From Amaurobius ferox (lineage: Eukaryota > Arthropoda > Arachnida > Araneae > Amaurobiidae), in NCBI GenBank assembly GCA_951213105.1, contig OX578150.1, positions 26,806,107-26,870,106 of the forward strand: a stretch of DNA of 64,000 bases, read 5' to 3'. A program made the translations under genes and the position numbers. The notes beneath the pieces are model-generated. The model was given only the letters and a program-made list of their open reading frames with translations, was not told where the DNA came from and made no database searches. Position 1 is the stretch's first letter. Each line of letters begins with the position of its first letter. Below are positions 1 to 11,002 of this stretch, one piece after another.

Positions 1-594
1 TATGATCTCTGTCTATGTAATGCTTTATTTAGATGCATTTGTGATAAAGATTTTGACACATATTAACATATTTTTGATCTAAGCAATTTCCATTGTCAAT
101 TTGTTTATGATCTCTATTTACACTGATGAAACAGCTTTTCATATGGTACGGAAAAGTGGCATAAGTCAGATTTTTCCCTTTATCATAATTCAGTTCATTT
201 TAATGATACAGATATGCGGTTTTTTTAATGATCTTGTAACATTAAAAATAAAAAACATTCTGATTGACCAAATTTGTCTTAGGGGGTCGTATAAAAATTT
301 AAAAAGTGTAACTTTTTAAAAATAAATGGGAGGACTATTTCATTAACGTTGTCTTATTTCCTACTTTACTTTCAACATTTTTGCAATTTACATTGCCCAC
401 TTATCACCAACAGGTAAAAAATTAAAGCGCGTTTCAATCTTTTTGGGACACTCTGTACGTATTAGAGAGTAAAAATGCTTCCTCGCAACAATACATAAAA
501 CGTTTGAAGCACATAAAGATTCGATTCGCCAAAAAATGTGTATAAAAGTACCTACTTTTAGTAACTTCAGTTTATAATATATAAACATAAGAAT
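1..594. other. AT-rich stretch, nothing recognised
   Basis: Low-GC sequence with only short open frames that are not supported by any motif. I see no repeat end, splice signal or RNA gene that I can defend. Confidence 0.5.
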
Positions 595-945
595 TTTAAA
601 AGTAGCCTTATCTTTTCATTTACTAAATTAGTCTAAATAAAATTCTTCTTGTTAATAATAATTGTCCCAGTGGGATTATTTAAAAAAATGTACACATAAT
701 GATTGAAAAGCTCATTCTTTTGACCAATTCTTAATTAATATGCATTATTATCTATTGGCGTGCATAAAGGTTTTCTTTAAAAGTTTATCTTAACATTTCA
801 TTCACTAAATTAGTCTCAGGAATATTAATCTTTAAAATAATAATTGTCGCAGTGGGATTATTTAACAAATATGCATATGATGCTGAAAATCCCCATTCTT
901 TGACCTCAATTCCTAATTAATAGACATTATTATCAGAAAGAGTAA
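595..945. repeat. Two-unit tandem repeat, about 180 bp period
   Basis: The segment around 660 (an AATTGTCCCAGTGGGATTA block) recurs around 841 with one change. The flanking text also repeats: a CACTAAATTAGTCT-like block before it and a TTAATATGCATTATTATC-like block after it. This is a diverged direct duplication of about 180 bp. No function is visible. Confidence 0.6.
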
Positions 946-1014
946 AATTTTTCAATTATATTTTTCAAATTTTGCACTATCTTGCTCTATAATTATTATT
1001 TTTACGTTTTCATA

Positions 1015-1515
1015 CTATGCAATATAGTATAAAGAAGGTATTGTTTTCACAAAAAGTTTTCGAATTCGAGATTTTGATGCCTAAATATGTTTTAAGACCT
1101 CCTGAACACGTTTTGACTCTTTTTGGAGGGATGTCTGTCTGTATGTATGCCTGTGGTCGATTTGCAGACGATAGCAGCCGCAAATATCAATGGATTTACA
1201 CAAAACTTTATATAAAAAAAAATCTGGAATTAGATAGAATTTTTTAAAACTCGAGTGAAAACTTCGAAATTTATTTGAAATTATATATTTTTTTTAACAT
1301 GGTAGCATAGGATAAAATGTAACATAATCATGTATAAAAGGGGTGATTTAAGGTTCAATGATCAACCAGACTTAATAGTTTCAATCATTGTTGTGAAAAA
1401 TAGCCACAATACAAATTTGTTTTGTTCGTGGCGTAATTAGCCCCCTTGGGGTGCAAGTTACCCCCGGGAAGGGATACATTGGCAAGTATGGCTTCAATCG
1501 CCCTTTAAAGTGAAG
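1015..1515 (+). mobile_element. Family C interspersed element, copy C1
   Basis: It aligns by eye with C2 at 33576. Shared blocks are the TTTTCGAATTCGAGATTTTGATG region, CTCCTGAACACGTTTTGAC, a TCTGTCTGTATGTATG microsatellite, a GGTCGATTT...CAGC block, and a 3' part ending in CTTTAAAGTGAAGG. The terminal hairpin seen in other copies is missing or degraded at the left edge. There is no coding capacity. The same block order is used by families A and B, so C looks like a third branch of one non-autonomous superfamily. Confidence 0.7.
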
Positions 1516-1524
1516 GTCGCCGCA

Positions 1525-1612
1525 CCCCCCTCCCCCCCCTTCCCGGTCGTCCATTCTGTTGCTCCAAGTCCTCTGGACGAGCCGGACGGCCTGGGGCTTT
1601 CACCCCCCTCCC
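1525..1612 (+). mobile_element. 3'-tail fragment of the tRNA-derived SINE
   Basis: The stretch from the C-run through CCTCTGGACGAGCCGGACGG matches the last 70 or so bases of the SINE at 6372-6663 (its TCTTTCTGGTAGGTCGGACG region). The tRNA-related head is absent. It is a 5'-truncated copy or the remnant of one, abutting the end of C1. Confidence 0.55.
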
Positions 1613-1672
1613 CCACAAGCGAACTCTAGATATAAAGTCTCCCAAATATGTAAATCTCTCTAGTATCTTTTT

Positions 1673-2624
1673 ACTTTCCCTGCAATACATGGTAATGTAT
1701 AGGGAAAGTATTGGAATCATGCCGAAAATCACAACTCGAGTTTTCGACAGATCTACACTTTTCGAGACCTCTAGAATACGAAAAAACCATTTTTAGCGGG
1801 ACGTCATGTGTGTGTGTCTGTGCAATGTATATATCCACTCTAACTTACAAACTAATTTACCAAATTTCATAAAATTATGGGAGGTAAGTCACTTGAGTGT
1901 GACCCTGGTGCTGATTAGTTTTTAGTACGATTCAGGACAAAAGAACCCACCTTTTTTTAGCGAAATGTCCCGCAAAAATTACCTGTATCCACTTAGCGTG
2001 ACGTCTGTGTGTGTGTCTGTCTGTCTGTGCAGATTTTGTATCCACTCTAACTAAAAAACTAATGGACCGAATTTCGCAAAATTTGGTAGGTAAGTTACTT
2101 GTGAGCGAGTCTGGTGCTGATTAGTTTTGGGTACGATTCGGAATAAAAGAACCCGCCTTTTTTTTGCGAAATGGCCTGCAAAAGCTTGTATCCACTCTAA
2201 CTGAAAAACTGATGGACCGAATTTCACAAAATTCGGTAGATGAGTCACTTGTGGGTTACCTTGGTGCTGATTAGATTTTGGTACGATTCGTAAAAAAATG
2301 ACCTGCCTTTTTTTGCAAAATGGCCCGCAAAAATCGTTCAAATCTAAACTAAAGAACTGGGTATACTCAAATATATCCATTAAATGCTGATTTAATACGT
2401 AATTTTTAACGACGAAAAGAATAAGACCAACCCCATTACGCTAGGACTAGCCGTTCTCGAGATATTTTAGTTTTTCGTACTTTCCCTACGCCACCTTTGA
2501 AAATGAGGCCGGTTACCGCATGAGAACGAAAATTGAATTAAAAGTGAAATAAATTTAGTTAAAATAAAGAGAACGTTAATATAAGTCTGCAGGGAAAGTC
2601 ATGTGCTGCCCACATCAGATTTTT
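1673..2624 (+). mobile_element. Family A interspersed element, copy A1
   Basis: The copy begins with the hairpin ACTTTCCCTGCA...TAGGGAAAG and ends with GCAGGGAAAGTCATG and CCCACATCAGATTT. A second hairpin (CGAAAATC...GTTTTCGAC) follows the first. Next come a TG/GTCT microsatellite and a core of about 150-bp units, each starting near 'TATCCACTCTAACT' (1829, 2039, 2188). A block with CCGTTCTCGAGATATT lies at 2450. This copy carries a second microsatellite near 2005, so microsatellite plus core were duplicated together. It is non-coding. The layout resembles Helentron-type non-autonomous elements; a MITE is the alternative. Confidence 0.75.
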
Positions 2625-2629
2625 TCCTT

Positions 2630-3188
2630 TTCGCCGGAGTTTAAAGGGGGAATTTTCCCCCTCCAAGGCACTTCGTAAATCCCTGTCTTTGAGACCTTGA
2701 AACCACTGTAGCAACGCCGGGATGGTCTTTTCTTAAATCTATGCAGATTAATACGAAAATGCTTTATGGCCGGTGAAGTGTCGCGTCGTGATGAAATTTG
2801 TTTACCTTATATATCTGTTTGTTGATTGTGCTTTTATGGCATAATTACAAGTCTAACTCTGCTTGTATGCGAATTCCTCCAGAGCCGTTTTTGGCCATTG
2901 GCAAAGCAGACATATATTTTGGGCCCAACTTCTGTCGCAATATTTTATTATAGATTAGAAAATGTACTCGGAGTTGCCCGAGATTTAAGATGTAAGCCTC
3001 TGATCGATACTACACCAAAACTCACAGCGAATTACTTTAAACCAAATAACGTTGTAAGTAACAATATGCTAGTTTATAACAAAAATAAAATAAAATGCTC
3101 TCTCGCGGGTTCATGCACGGGTACGTAGCGTTGGTTAGTTTAAATCCCGAGAAAGACAGGGTACATTTTCTATACTTCCATATCTTCA
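2630..3188. other. Unassigned sequence between A1 and a B fragment
   Basis: Contains a 100-codon open frame at 2826-3128 with no recognisable motif, and a short C/G-run palindrome near 2645 (GGGGGAATTTTCCCCC). I see no splice sites or repeat ends that would support a gene. Confidence 0.4.
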
Positions 3189-3190
3189 TT

Positions 3191-3432
3191 AAAAATCTGA
3201 TGTGGGCAACACATGACTTTCCTTATATAATGCAATGAATTTACTACTTTTACAGTAAAAAAATAGGTTTTTCTTATAGTAGATACTTAATTGAATTTTC
3301 GACGATTAGTCGTCATTTTCATTGATTTAGCGTCATTTTTATCCATTTGGCGAGATTTTCTTTTTATCCATTTTTATCCGTTTGGCGAGATTTTCTTTTT
3401 CATTTTTATCCATTTGGCGAGAAGGAATCTTC
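3191..3432 (-). mobile_element. Family B fragment (conserved end only)
   Basis: Starts with AAAATCTGATGTGGGCAACA and ACTTTCCTTATATAATG, which is the family B end read on the minus strand. It runs through the TTGGCGAGATTTTC block, which is repeated about three times here (3348-3425). The rest of the element is missing. Confidence 0.7.
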
Positions 3433-3747
3433 GAGGCGTTCATTTTTCAAATTCTATATTTTATTTTTCATATCTTAAAGCTCATGTTCAAATGTTTCAT
3501 TGATTTTATGAAGTCCGATCAGTTCTGCTCAACTAATGCCATGTTTTCAAATACTGACATGTACCGGAGGTTGAAATAGTCAAGCTGGGCGATAAAATGA
3601 TATCACCAAGAGCCTCAGGAATGGATATTGCAAGTCAGTGTTCCTATATCTGAATTTTTAATGCTTCATTGTGGTTTTACGTTTAGGAACGTGGATATAG
3701 ATGACGGTATGAGCACCGTGCAAAAAATGGCGGCACATCAACTTTTT

Positions 3748-4634
3748 ACTTTCCTTATATACATAATGTATAAGGAAAGTATTGTGACGGGGTCGAAAAT
3801 TCGATATCGAGTTTTCGACGAGAGAGCACGTTTCAAGCATCCCTGATCACGAATCAAACATTTTTGAAGTGATGTCTCTGTGTGTGTGTGTCAGTGAGTC
3901 TGTGGAGACGATAACTGACGAACGAATGGACCGATTCAAACCAAATTTGGTACAAAAATCACAATCCGTAAACAATGGAAGCCTATTGTTTTTATACGTA
4001 ATCGACTGTTCAGAACCCCCCTAAATTTTCGAATAAAACTTTGAAAAAATCGTCTAAAAATCAAAACCACTAATAAAGTTACGCAAATAGACATTTCTTA
4101 TGTAATTTTTCATTAGAAAACGATTGACATAAATTTTAGAACGCTAACATGAACCGTTCTCGAGATATTGCACATTTTTCAAAAAAAATTATTAAAAAGT
4201 CATATAAAATGAAAAAAAATATTTCCTATTGAGAAACATGTTCACTTTTCATATGTAATACCATGCGATAAATTGGGTGACATCATTCTCGTGGGTCTAG
4301 CTCGTTCCATTCATGAAAAAAGATACTTTGAGTAATACTTTTGTATTTGAACGCCAATAGTCATTTATCTGCTGTAAGAACAACTTATTTCTTCGTCCAT
4401 AACGCTTGGCGAGATTTTGGCGACTTTTTGAAATGTTGCCAAATTAACGAAAATCTCGCCAAATGGATAAAAATGACGCTAAATCAATGAAAATGGCGAC
4501 TCATTGTCGAAAATTCAATATCTTGGAAAGAATATTAGTATCTATTATAAGAAAAACCTATTTTTTTACTGTAAAAGCAGTAAATTCTTTACATTATATA
4601 AGGAAAGTCATGTGTTGCCCACATCAGATTTTTT
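3748..4634 (+). mobile_element. Family B interspersed element, copy B1
   Basis: Full-length by comparison with B2. It has the terminal hairpin ACTTTCCTTATA...TATAAGGAAAG and a second near-palindrome GTCGAAAATTCG...GTTTTCGAC. These are followed by a short TG microsatellite (3878-3892), an ACGAACGAATGGACCGATTC block, CCGTTCTCGAGATATTG at about 4156, a CTTGGCGAGATTTTGGCGAC block, and the end TATAAGGAAAGTCATGTGTT and CCCACATCAGATTT. It is non-coding. The end carries an inverted repeat of the hairpin arm. Confidence 0.75.
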
Positions 4635-4892
4635 AATATTAAATTAACTTAAAAACTAATTCGATTTAAAAATAAATCTCGCCGAGGCGTGTGTATCATC
4701 CTACGTCTGAAGTACCTGCATACGAAATTTCATGTCCATACGACGTTTAGATTTTCCACTACAGACGACACATACATTTTCTTTATATATTATAGAAGTT
4801 TTATGGGGTGTTATAAATTTTGGTTAGGATGTCAGACAAGGGTTAAAGCGATCAGCAATTCTTGTGTACTAATTTTAATTTTTCTTTTCCAG

Positions 4893-5373
4893 CCATCGGG
4901 GTGAATTTCATCCATTTAATAGTGGTGAAGAGCTGCTGGAGAAAATGCAGGCGCACTATGGACAGGACCGACTGAGAAGAGTGCTGACGGTCCTAAGAGG
5001 AATCGGAGTTCTGGCCCTGGAACGCTCTAGCTTTGTTGAAGGTCACCCCATGAGATACGTGCAGCGTTTGAGGGTAATCTTTCAAACCATCCCGGAGCCT
5101 TACATAACAAGCGACGAAATCCGAGAATTCCTGAATCAGCTTGTGATATGTAAGTGTTGCAGTAATGCAAAGATACTTGTTCGAGACCTTATCTCGGAAT
5201 TTGAACGATATTTTCCAGAGAGTCGTGAACCCAAACAGCCCAGGGCTCTGCTTCACCTCAGCCGGTGCCAGGTGAGGCAAATCATGAGAAATGCTGGTAC
5301 GATTCATTCCGGAGTAGAGCAGTTGCAACTTCCAGATGGTTTAGGAAAATATGTTCTTCTACAGGAAGTTTAA
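4893..5373 (+). CDS. Terminal exon of a SOCS-box protein (ASB-like), host gene
   Basis: A polypyrimidine tract and AG at 4891-4892 give a good splice acceptor. The frame that stays open runs from 4894 (HRGEFHPFNSGEELLEKMQ...) through the internal Met at 4945 to TAA at 5371-5373. The last 45 residues (PRALLHLSRCQVRQIM...GVEQLQLP...LGKYVLL) have the pattern of a SOCS box: a BC-box-like N-terminal half and the LPLP-like C-terminal half. In known families this box recruits Elongin B/C and Cullin-5 to form a ubiquitin ligase, and the substrate binder lies upstream, often ankyrin repeats. No ankyrin repeat is visible here, so upstream exons should lie to the left, probably outside the window. The Met at 4945 is probably not the start. 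ASB is the likeliest family, but another SOCS-box protein is possible. This is the only convincing host exon in the window. Confidence 0.7.
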
Positions 5374-5389
5374 CACTTTGAAACTAATT

Positions 5390-5985
5390 CATATTAGAAA
5401 TACAGCAGACTCGCATTATATCTACCAGGAGGGTTCATCCCGGGCATGACTAACTGTATTTTTTTATTCTATTTCTGCGCATATGATGTCACGGGAATAG
5501 CAAACGCGCGCATTCAGTTTTCGAACTCTCAAGAGGGACCGAATTTATTAACTGCGACTGCCATCTTACTTCACCGACGTCACTAAATTTTCTTGAAAGT
5601 CACTGGATTCTGTGTGCACAGCGCAATTTAAAATCTTTGCGCAAATTGTTTACGCCTGGATATTGCCACTTCAAAATTAACAAAATATTTTTAACTGTGG
5701 TAATGCTTGTGTTTTGGCAACTCCTCAAAGTTCATTGGTTAACATAATTAAAACTCTCTGCGCAGGATGCTTGCGCCTGGATATTGCCACTTCAAAATTA
5801 ACAAACAATTTTAGTAATAATGGGAAAAATTTGCTGTGTTTTGGCAACAACTTTTCTGGTCTTTGGTCAGTGTCATGAATGACGAAATGCTAAGCTCACC
5901 GACGTTAGGCTGGCGACTTTTTGACTGGTTACCTCACTGATGACCCAATTTTATATTAAAGAACCTTGATGGCTATCTTAAAGGG
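5390..5985 (+). repeat. Repeat family F, copy F1
   Basis: Matches 7110-7525 block for block: AGGTTCAT..CGGGC, TTCTGCGCATAT.ATGTCACGGG, CTCTGCGCA, TGGATATTGCCA.TTCAAAATT, TGTGTTTTGGCAACA, GTCATGAATGACGAAATGCTA, and a final AAAGAACCTTG. F1 has an extra internal duplication of about 125 bp: the TGGATATTGCCACTTCAAAA segment occurs near 5657 and again near 5778. No coding potential, TSD or terminal repeat was identified. It sits directly downstream of the SOCS-box exon, so part of it may serve as that gene's 3' UTR. Confidence 0.6.
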
Positions 5986-6357
5986 ATCTTCGCTGCAGAA
6001 ACGTTATACCAAACAATCCTCTTGCTATTTTTTCGGAGATTGTAGGAGAAGCAGGGGTCGCGCTGCCAATCTCTACTGAAAATTTAATTTGGAAATGGAA
6101 AATAGATTTGGCGAAAGTGCTGGCGATTACGAATTCTGCCAATGTCAAAAATCGTGGTATACTAATCGTAATGTGTATTACTATACTAGTTGTCTTTTCC
6201 GAGGAATTTGAGAATTTATAAATAATTTTTTTTTCAAGTGGAACGTCAAAATAAATTTTGGTGAAAGAAAATTTAATTTGGCGAATATGTTGGCGAAATT
6301 AATCACGAATCAATCAAAAATTCAGAGCAACCTCCAGGGAAGGTAATACCAATTTTG
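5986..6357. other. Unassigned sequence
   Basis: AT-rich, with scattered TTTGGCGA words reminiscent of the internal block of family B, but no ends. Nothing coding is supported. Confidence 0.4.
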
Positions 6358-6677
6358 ACACCTTATTAATTGGACGCGGTAGCCCAGTGGTTAGCGCACG
6401 GGAATTGCACTCGGTAGGTCCGGGTTCGATTCCCTCCACTGCCAAAACTGCCGTCGTGTTCACGCGGAGTACGATCACGTTAAACATGTGGGTCCATAAG
6501 TCCTTCCGAGAGGTTGGTGGTAGGGGAAGAAGAGTACGGTCCCTATGGATGCCTCCCCCATTGGGTTCTGGTCTAAATTGGAGGGGGGGGGGGCTCTTCC
6601 CGACCATCCAATCTGTTACCCTACATCTTTCTGGTAGGTCGGACGTTTTGGGGCTCAATAACAACACCTTATCAATT
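6358..6677 (+). mobile_element. tRNA-derived SINE with target-site duplication
   Basis: The element body is 6372-6663. It opens with a tRNA-like head: an A box TAGCCCAGTGGTTAGCGC at 6380-6397 and a B box GGTTCGATTCC at 6423-6433, the two internal parts of a type 2 pol III promoter. A tRNA-unrelated body follows (GAGTACGATCACGTTAAACA, GAGAGGTTGGTGGTAGGGG) with a tail ending in AATAAC. Direct repeats flank it: ACACCTTATTAATT at 6358-6371 and ACACCTTATCAATT at 6664-6677 (13 of 14 identical). Related copies lie at 29883, 61536, 1525 and 24422. It is non-coding and depends on LINE machinery in trans. Confidence 0.88.
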
Positions 6678-7105
6678 TTTGTAATTTCAGAAAACAAAAT
6701 ACACCTTCACTTAGAAAACTGTCTTTAATGATAACAGTATCAAATGAAGTATACACTATAGTATAGAGTTTAAAATTAAAAAAATACATTAAAGTTAAAA
6801 ATGAAAGATGAAAAAATTCATTTTAATGTAACGCACTGCAGAAATATGACAGAGCAAAGGTTAATAAACACACACTTTCTACCTGTTCGCTGTTATTTGC
6901 GTCTGCTACAAATTCTATCTGGAGAATTCAAAGATGCCATTTTCTAAGTTGTTAATATTATGAAAGTATCCGTCGATATTTTTTTTTACTTTCAAAAAAT
7001 TTCCAAAGCAATTGTTTGTTCTTTTATGGGGAAGAAAGCTTGGAGACTTATTCAGGTTGTCGTTGGAATAATCGACCACTTCATTATCAGCGTTCAGCAA
7101 ACCAC
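6678..7105. other. Unassigned sequence between SINE and F2
   Basis: AT-rich, with short open frames on both strands that overlap one another and show no motif. Nothing supported. Confidence 0.4.
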
Positions 7106-7109
7106 TTGT

Positions 7110-7525
7110 TCTGGACTAGCGAAGCGAAGTTTATTCCAAGGGAGGTTCATTCCGGGCCTGACTGACTTCATTTTTTTTTATTATTCTGGTTCTGCGCATA
7201 TCATGTCACGGGAAAAGCAAATCTGCGCATTTTGTTTTCGGGCTATCTGGAGAGGTCGATAATATTTTGGACGTCACTGAGGAAGGTGCGCACAGCACGA
7301 TTTAAACTCTCTGCGCAGATTGTTTACGTCTGGATATTGCCATTTCAAAATTAACAAACAATTTTTAATTGTAATAATGGAAAACTTGCCGTGTTTTGGC
7401 AACAGCTTTACCCGTCCGTGGTGTCATGAATGACGAAATGCTACGCTCGTGACGTCAGGCTGACAACTTTTTGATTGGTTACCGGGCTCATAGCCCAACC
7501 TTTTATCAAAGAACCTTGGTCCACT
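7110..7525 (+). repeat. Repeat family F, copy F2
   Basis: Second copy of the repeat at 5390-5985, lacking the internal duplication. It carries a TCGTGACGTCAGGC word, which contains a palindromic TGACGTCA site, near 7448. No coding potential. Confidence 0.6.
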
Positions 7526-8140
7526 CTCCATTCCTAATGAAGCGAAATCAACATTTGTCTGAATTTTGTTATCCTTTTTACTCGAAAACTGCAATATAGG
7601 AAGATAAAATTGTGCATATATATACGTGAAATTGCACGCAGTTTTGCAGAATCACAATTGTAATTATTAAAACAAACTACAACAGGGCGAAACGCCCATT
7701 TTTACACTGCGCATGCTCAATACGCTTCCTTCAAATAACAAGTGAACAACAACTTTTAAACAGCTAATCAAAAAGTGTGCACTTGCATGCATTGTGATAT
7801 TTAAACGCCATGCTGTATATTAAATACATTTTTGCGATTTAAATGTGTTACTTTGATTTTATTGTTTTTATGTATTCTAATTTGTTTAGTTTAACATTCA
7901 AATATTCTTAAAATGTGTATGATCTTTTTTATTAAGATTCTCAAATATTGAAATTAATTTTTTATACTTCAAGTCTGCTAATCAAGGTTCCACAAGGTCG
8001 CTGTAATGAGATATCTACCTTTTCGCAGTCCTTATATTGATAAGTAAAATAGCATTACCTTGGACCTTGTCTAATTGGTCGTTAGATTGCCGTGAGTCGC
8101 GAAATCGAAGGTCGTTATAAAGCGAGTCTACTGTATTAAA
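7526..8140. other. Unassigned AT-rich sequence
   Basis: No repeat ends or genes recognised. A short GCGAATTGG-type mixture near 8050-8110 is too weak to name. Confidence 0.4.
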
Positions 8141-8145
8141 TTTTA

Positions 8146-8440
8146 AATAAATATGCATTGAAAAACAAGACATTGTTTCACCCCATTAAAAATTCTTGTA
8201 TTCCTAGTAGATAGTTTGTATCAATGGTGATATGTTCTCCTGTGTAGGATGGCTACAACTTTAAAACTCTTTTTTATTAGCAATATTAAATAAATGTTCA
8301 TTCAAAAACAAGCCTTTGTTTCATTACATTATATTCTTGTGTTCCCAGTACATAATTTGTATCAATGGTGATATATTCTCCTGTGTGGGAGGGCTAAAAC
8401 TTCACAACTCTTTTTTATTAGCAATATTAAATAAATGTTC
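8146..8440. repeat. Tandem repeat, about 137 bp period, two and a bit units
   Basis: Units start with TATTAAATAAATGTTCA-like sequence at about 8146, 8284 and 8421. They share TTTGTATCAATGGTGATAT and TTCTCCTGTGT..GA.GGCTA blocks. A related lone start recurs at about 10177 (GCATTAAATAAATGCTCAAT), after B2. No function is visible. Confidence 0.65.
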
Positions 8441-8449
8441 AAAAAAAAA

Positions 8450-9129
8450 AAAGATTACTTTTCATATTGTTAAGAAATTTAAAATTATCAGCAGATTATT
8501 TGTGTCAGTAATCGTAAGTATGCCCTTTTACAGTAAATGTGAATTCAAAAACAATGTTTCATGCAGCAAAAGTATTAGCATTTTACTTAATAAAGAAAGA
8601 TGTATGTTTGTTTTATCACAATTTAGCCAAATTTAAGCGATATTTACATAAGTATGTTCCTTAGTGACCGAAAATGTTATCAGAGTTTCCATCATGACAG
8701 CATAGAAAAATCGAAAAATTGTCTTTTAAACAAACTGTGAACGGAATTCATTCGATTAATTGATGGATATTTGAGAATATACTCTTCGATGCAATCCGAT
8801 GTTTATAATTTAACGGAAACTTACTTAAATATTACACACTGCTCCAAAAATATTTTACTCAAGCCATCTATTCATTATATATAAATTTTTTTAGCGAGAT
8901 AACTTTTTAAACTTCTTGAATCATTTTCTTCCGTGCGGATCTTTTTCCCGATTGAAGTTTTTCGACTTACTGTAGCTAGAGGAAAGCGTGCTCATTTGCG
9001 CATGCGCATTATAGACGTGTACATCCTGATGCATGATCATAGATGATTGGAGATTTGGAGATGTTATCTGTGTGAGTTTAGTTCAAAACAGACGATTTAG
9101 AAATTAAGTATGGTGTTATCTGTATTATT
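8450..9129. other. Unassigned sequence
   Basis: An open frame at 8316-8636 overlaps the tandem repeat and has no motif. The remainder is AT-rich. Nothing supported. Confidence 0.4.
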
Positions 9130-9305
9130 ACTTTCCTTATATACATAATGTATAAGGAAAGTATTGTGACGGGGTCGAAAATTCGAATTCGAGTTTTCGA
9201 CGGGAGAGCACGTTTCAAGCATCCCTGATCACGAATCAAACATTTTTGAAGTGATGTCTGTGTGTGTGTGTGTGTGTGAAAGTATGTGTGTGTGTGTGTG
9301 TGAAA

Positions 9306-9352
<47 letters not shown>

Positions 9353-10133
9353 AGTGGGTCTGTGGAGACGATAACTGACGAACGAATGGACCGATTCGAA
9401 CCAAATTTGGTACAAAAATCACAATCCGTAAACACTGGAAGCCTATTGTTTTTATACGCAATCGAATGTTCAGAACCCCCCTAAATTTTCGAATGAAAAT
9501 TTGAAAAAATCGTCAAAAAATCAAAACCACTAATAAAGTTACGCAAATAGACATTTCTTATGTAATTTTTTATTAGAAAACGATTGACATAAATTTTAGA
9601 ACGCTAACATGAACCGTTCTCGAGATATTGCACATTTTTCAAAAAAAATATCAAAAAGTCATATAAAATTGAAAAAAAATTGTTGAGAAACATGTTGAGA
9701 AACATGTTCACTTTTCATATGTAATACCATGCGATAAATTGGGTGACATCATTCTCGTAGATCTAGCTTGTTCCATTCATGAAAAAAGATACTTTGAGTA
9801 ATACTTTTGTATTTGAACGCCAATAATCATTTATCTGCTGTAAGAATAACTTATTTCTTCGTCCATAACGCTTGGCGAGATTTTGGCGACAAAATTGGCG
9901 GAATGTCGCCAACTTGGCGACTTTTTGAAATGCTGCCAAATTAACGAAAATCTCGCCAAATGGGTAAAAATGACGCTAAATCAATGAAAATGACAACTAA
10001 TTGTCGAAAATTCAATATCTTGGAAAGAATATTAGTATCTACTATAAGAAAAACCTATTTTTTTTACTGTAACAGTAGTAAATTCATTACATTATATAAG
10101 GAAAGTCATGTGTTGCCCACATCAGATTTTTTT
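9130..10133 (+). mobile_element. Family B interspersed element, copy B2
   Basis: Full-length copy: terminal hairpin at 9130, second hairpin (GTCGAAAATTCGAATTCGAG then TTTTCGAC), (GT)n microsatellite at 9258-9351, GACCGATTCGAACCAAATTTGG block, TTCTCGAGATATTGCAC block, CTTGGCGAGATTTTGGCGAC block, and the end ATATAAGGAAAGTCATGTGT. The GT tract is by far the longest of the B copies in the window. Open frames across it are translations of the microsatellite and should be ignored. Confidence 0.78.
9258..9351. repeat. (GT)n microsatellite inside B2
   Basis: GT dinucleotides interrupted by two GAAAGTAT words. The interruptions are spaced about 26 bp apart, which suggests that the tract expanded partly by duplicating the unit between them. 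Confidence 0.9.
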
Positions 10134-10311
10134 AAGTAGCGAATACTTATTTAGAACCAGGTGATTCGTTCGAGCATTAAATAAATGCTCAATCAAACAC
10201 ACTACATTGTTTCATGCAGCAAAAGCATTCTTAAGTTCGCAGTTGATATTCTGTTGCATGTCCTTTTGCAGGTTGGCGTCTATCTAATTTGTGTTAGTGT
10301 TTTTCCTATAC

Positions 10312-10580
10312 AGGGTGATTCAAAATAGAGTACTATATTTTTAACTGTTTGTAGTAGAAACGTAATTCCAATCAGAAAAGTGTTTAAATCATTTGCAGAT
10401 GTTTGATATTATATCATTATTTTACAAGAGGTTGTATATGTATAAAAATACGAAATGTAACTTTTTATACGGGACCTCTTGTAAAAAAGTTACAATTAGA
10501 AAAAATGTTTCCCCACTTCTAATTAGTCAAATAAAACAATTCCACGTTGCTAAGTGAAATATTTGCGTAATAATTGTTAA
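10312..10580. mobile_element. One end of a CAGGGTGATTC-type DNA element
   Basis: TATACAGGGTGATTCAAAA at 10309 resembles the terminus of the element at 14375. A segment near 10455-10475 (TTTTTATACGGGACCTCTTG) resembles an internal block of the fold-back element at 52187. I cannot find a matching second end, so this is a truncated copy. Confidence 0.35.
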
Positions 10581-10584
10581 ATTT

Positions 10585-11002
10585 AAGTTAAATTTTTTAG
10601 TCAAATTTTATGACTTGTACTACTTTACCAGCTGTGTTGGCGGCAGAAAAAGATGTGCAACTTTTGGGAACCATATATGAGAAAAAAAATAATTAAAGAT
10701 TCCGCTTGATATTATTTAGATAAGACTCTTAAATCATGAAATAGGCTTAAATATTTTCCTTTGACCGCAGCGAATTTCATGGTGGTCAGATAAAACCAAA
10801 CTGGATAGCACAAGGCCTGACGAACGAACACAAGACATGAACATCGGATCAAAACAAACGAGCTTTTCTCTTTGGGAACAAATTTCTCAATAATTATTAG
10901 AGTTGCAAAAATCTTGGGAATTTTGAGAAGCTGGAATAAACCAGGAATTTTGGAAACATTGGGGAGGGACAAATTTACTTGTCTTCTTATACGCTCTGGC
11001 TA
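10585..11002. other. Unassigned sequence before the hAT element
   Basis: A minus-strand open frame of 86 codons at 10712-10972 has no motif and no supporting splice or repeat context. I do not call a gene. Confidence 0.4.

Noticed and set aside
6372..6445. Functional tRNA gene
   Set aside because: A and B boxes are present, but acceptor and anticodon stems do not pair, and the unit continues into a SINE body with a tail and TSD.
9229..9484. Open frames over the (GT)n tract on both strands
   Set aside because: They are translations of a dinucleotide repeat (VCVCVC / THTHTH) and occur in every B copy with a long tract.
10712..10972. 86-codon minus-strand ORF
   Set aside because: No motif, no repeat context, no splice signals. 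I could not separate it from chance.
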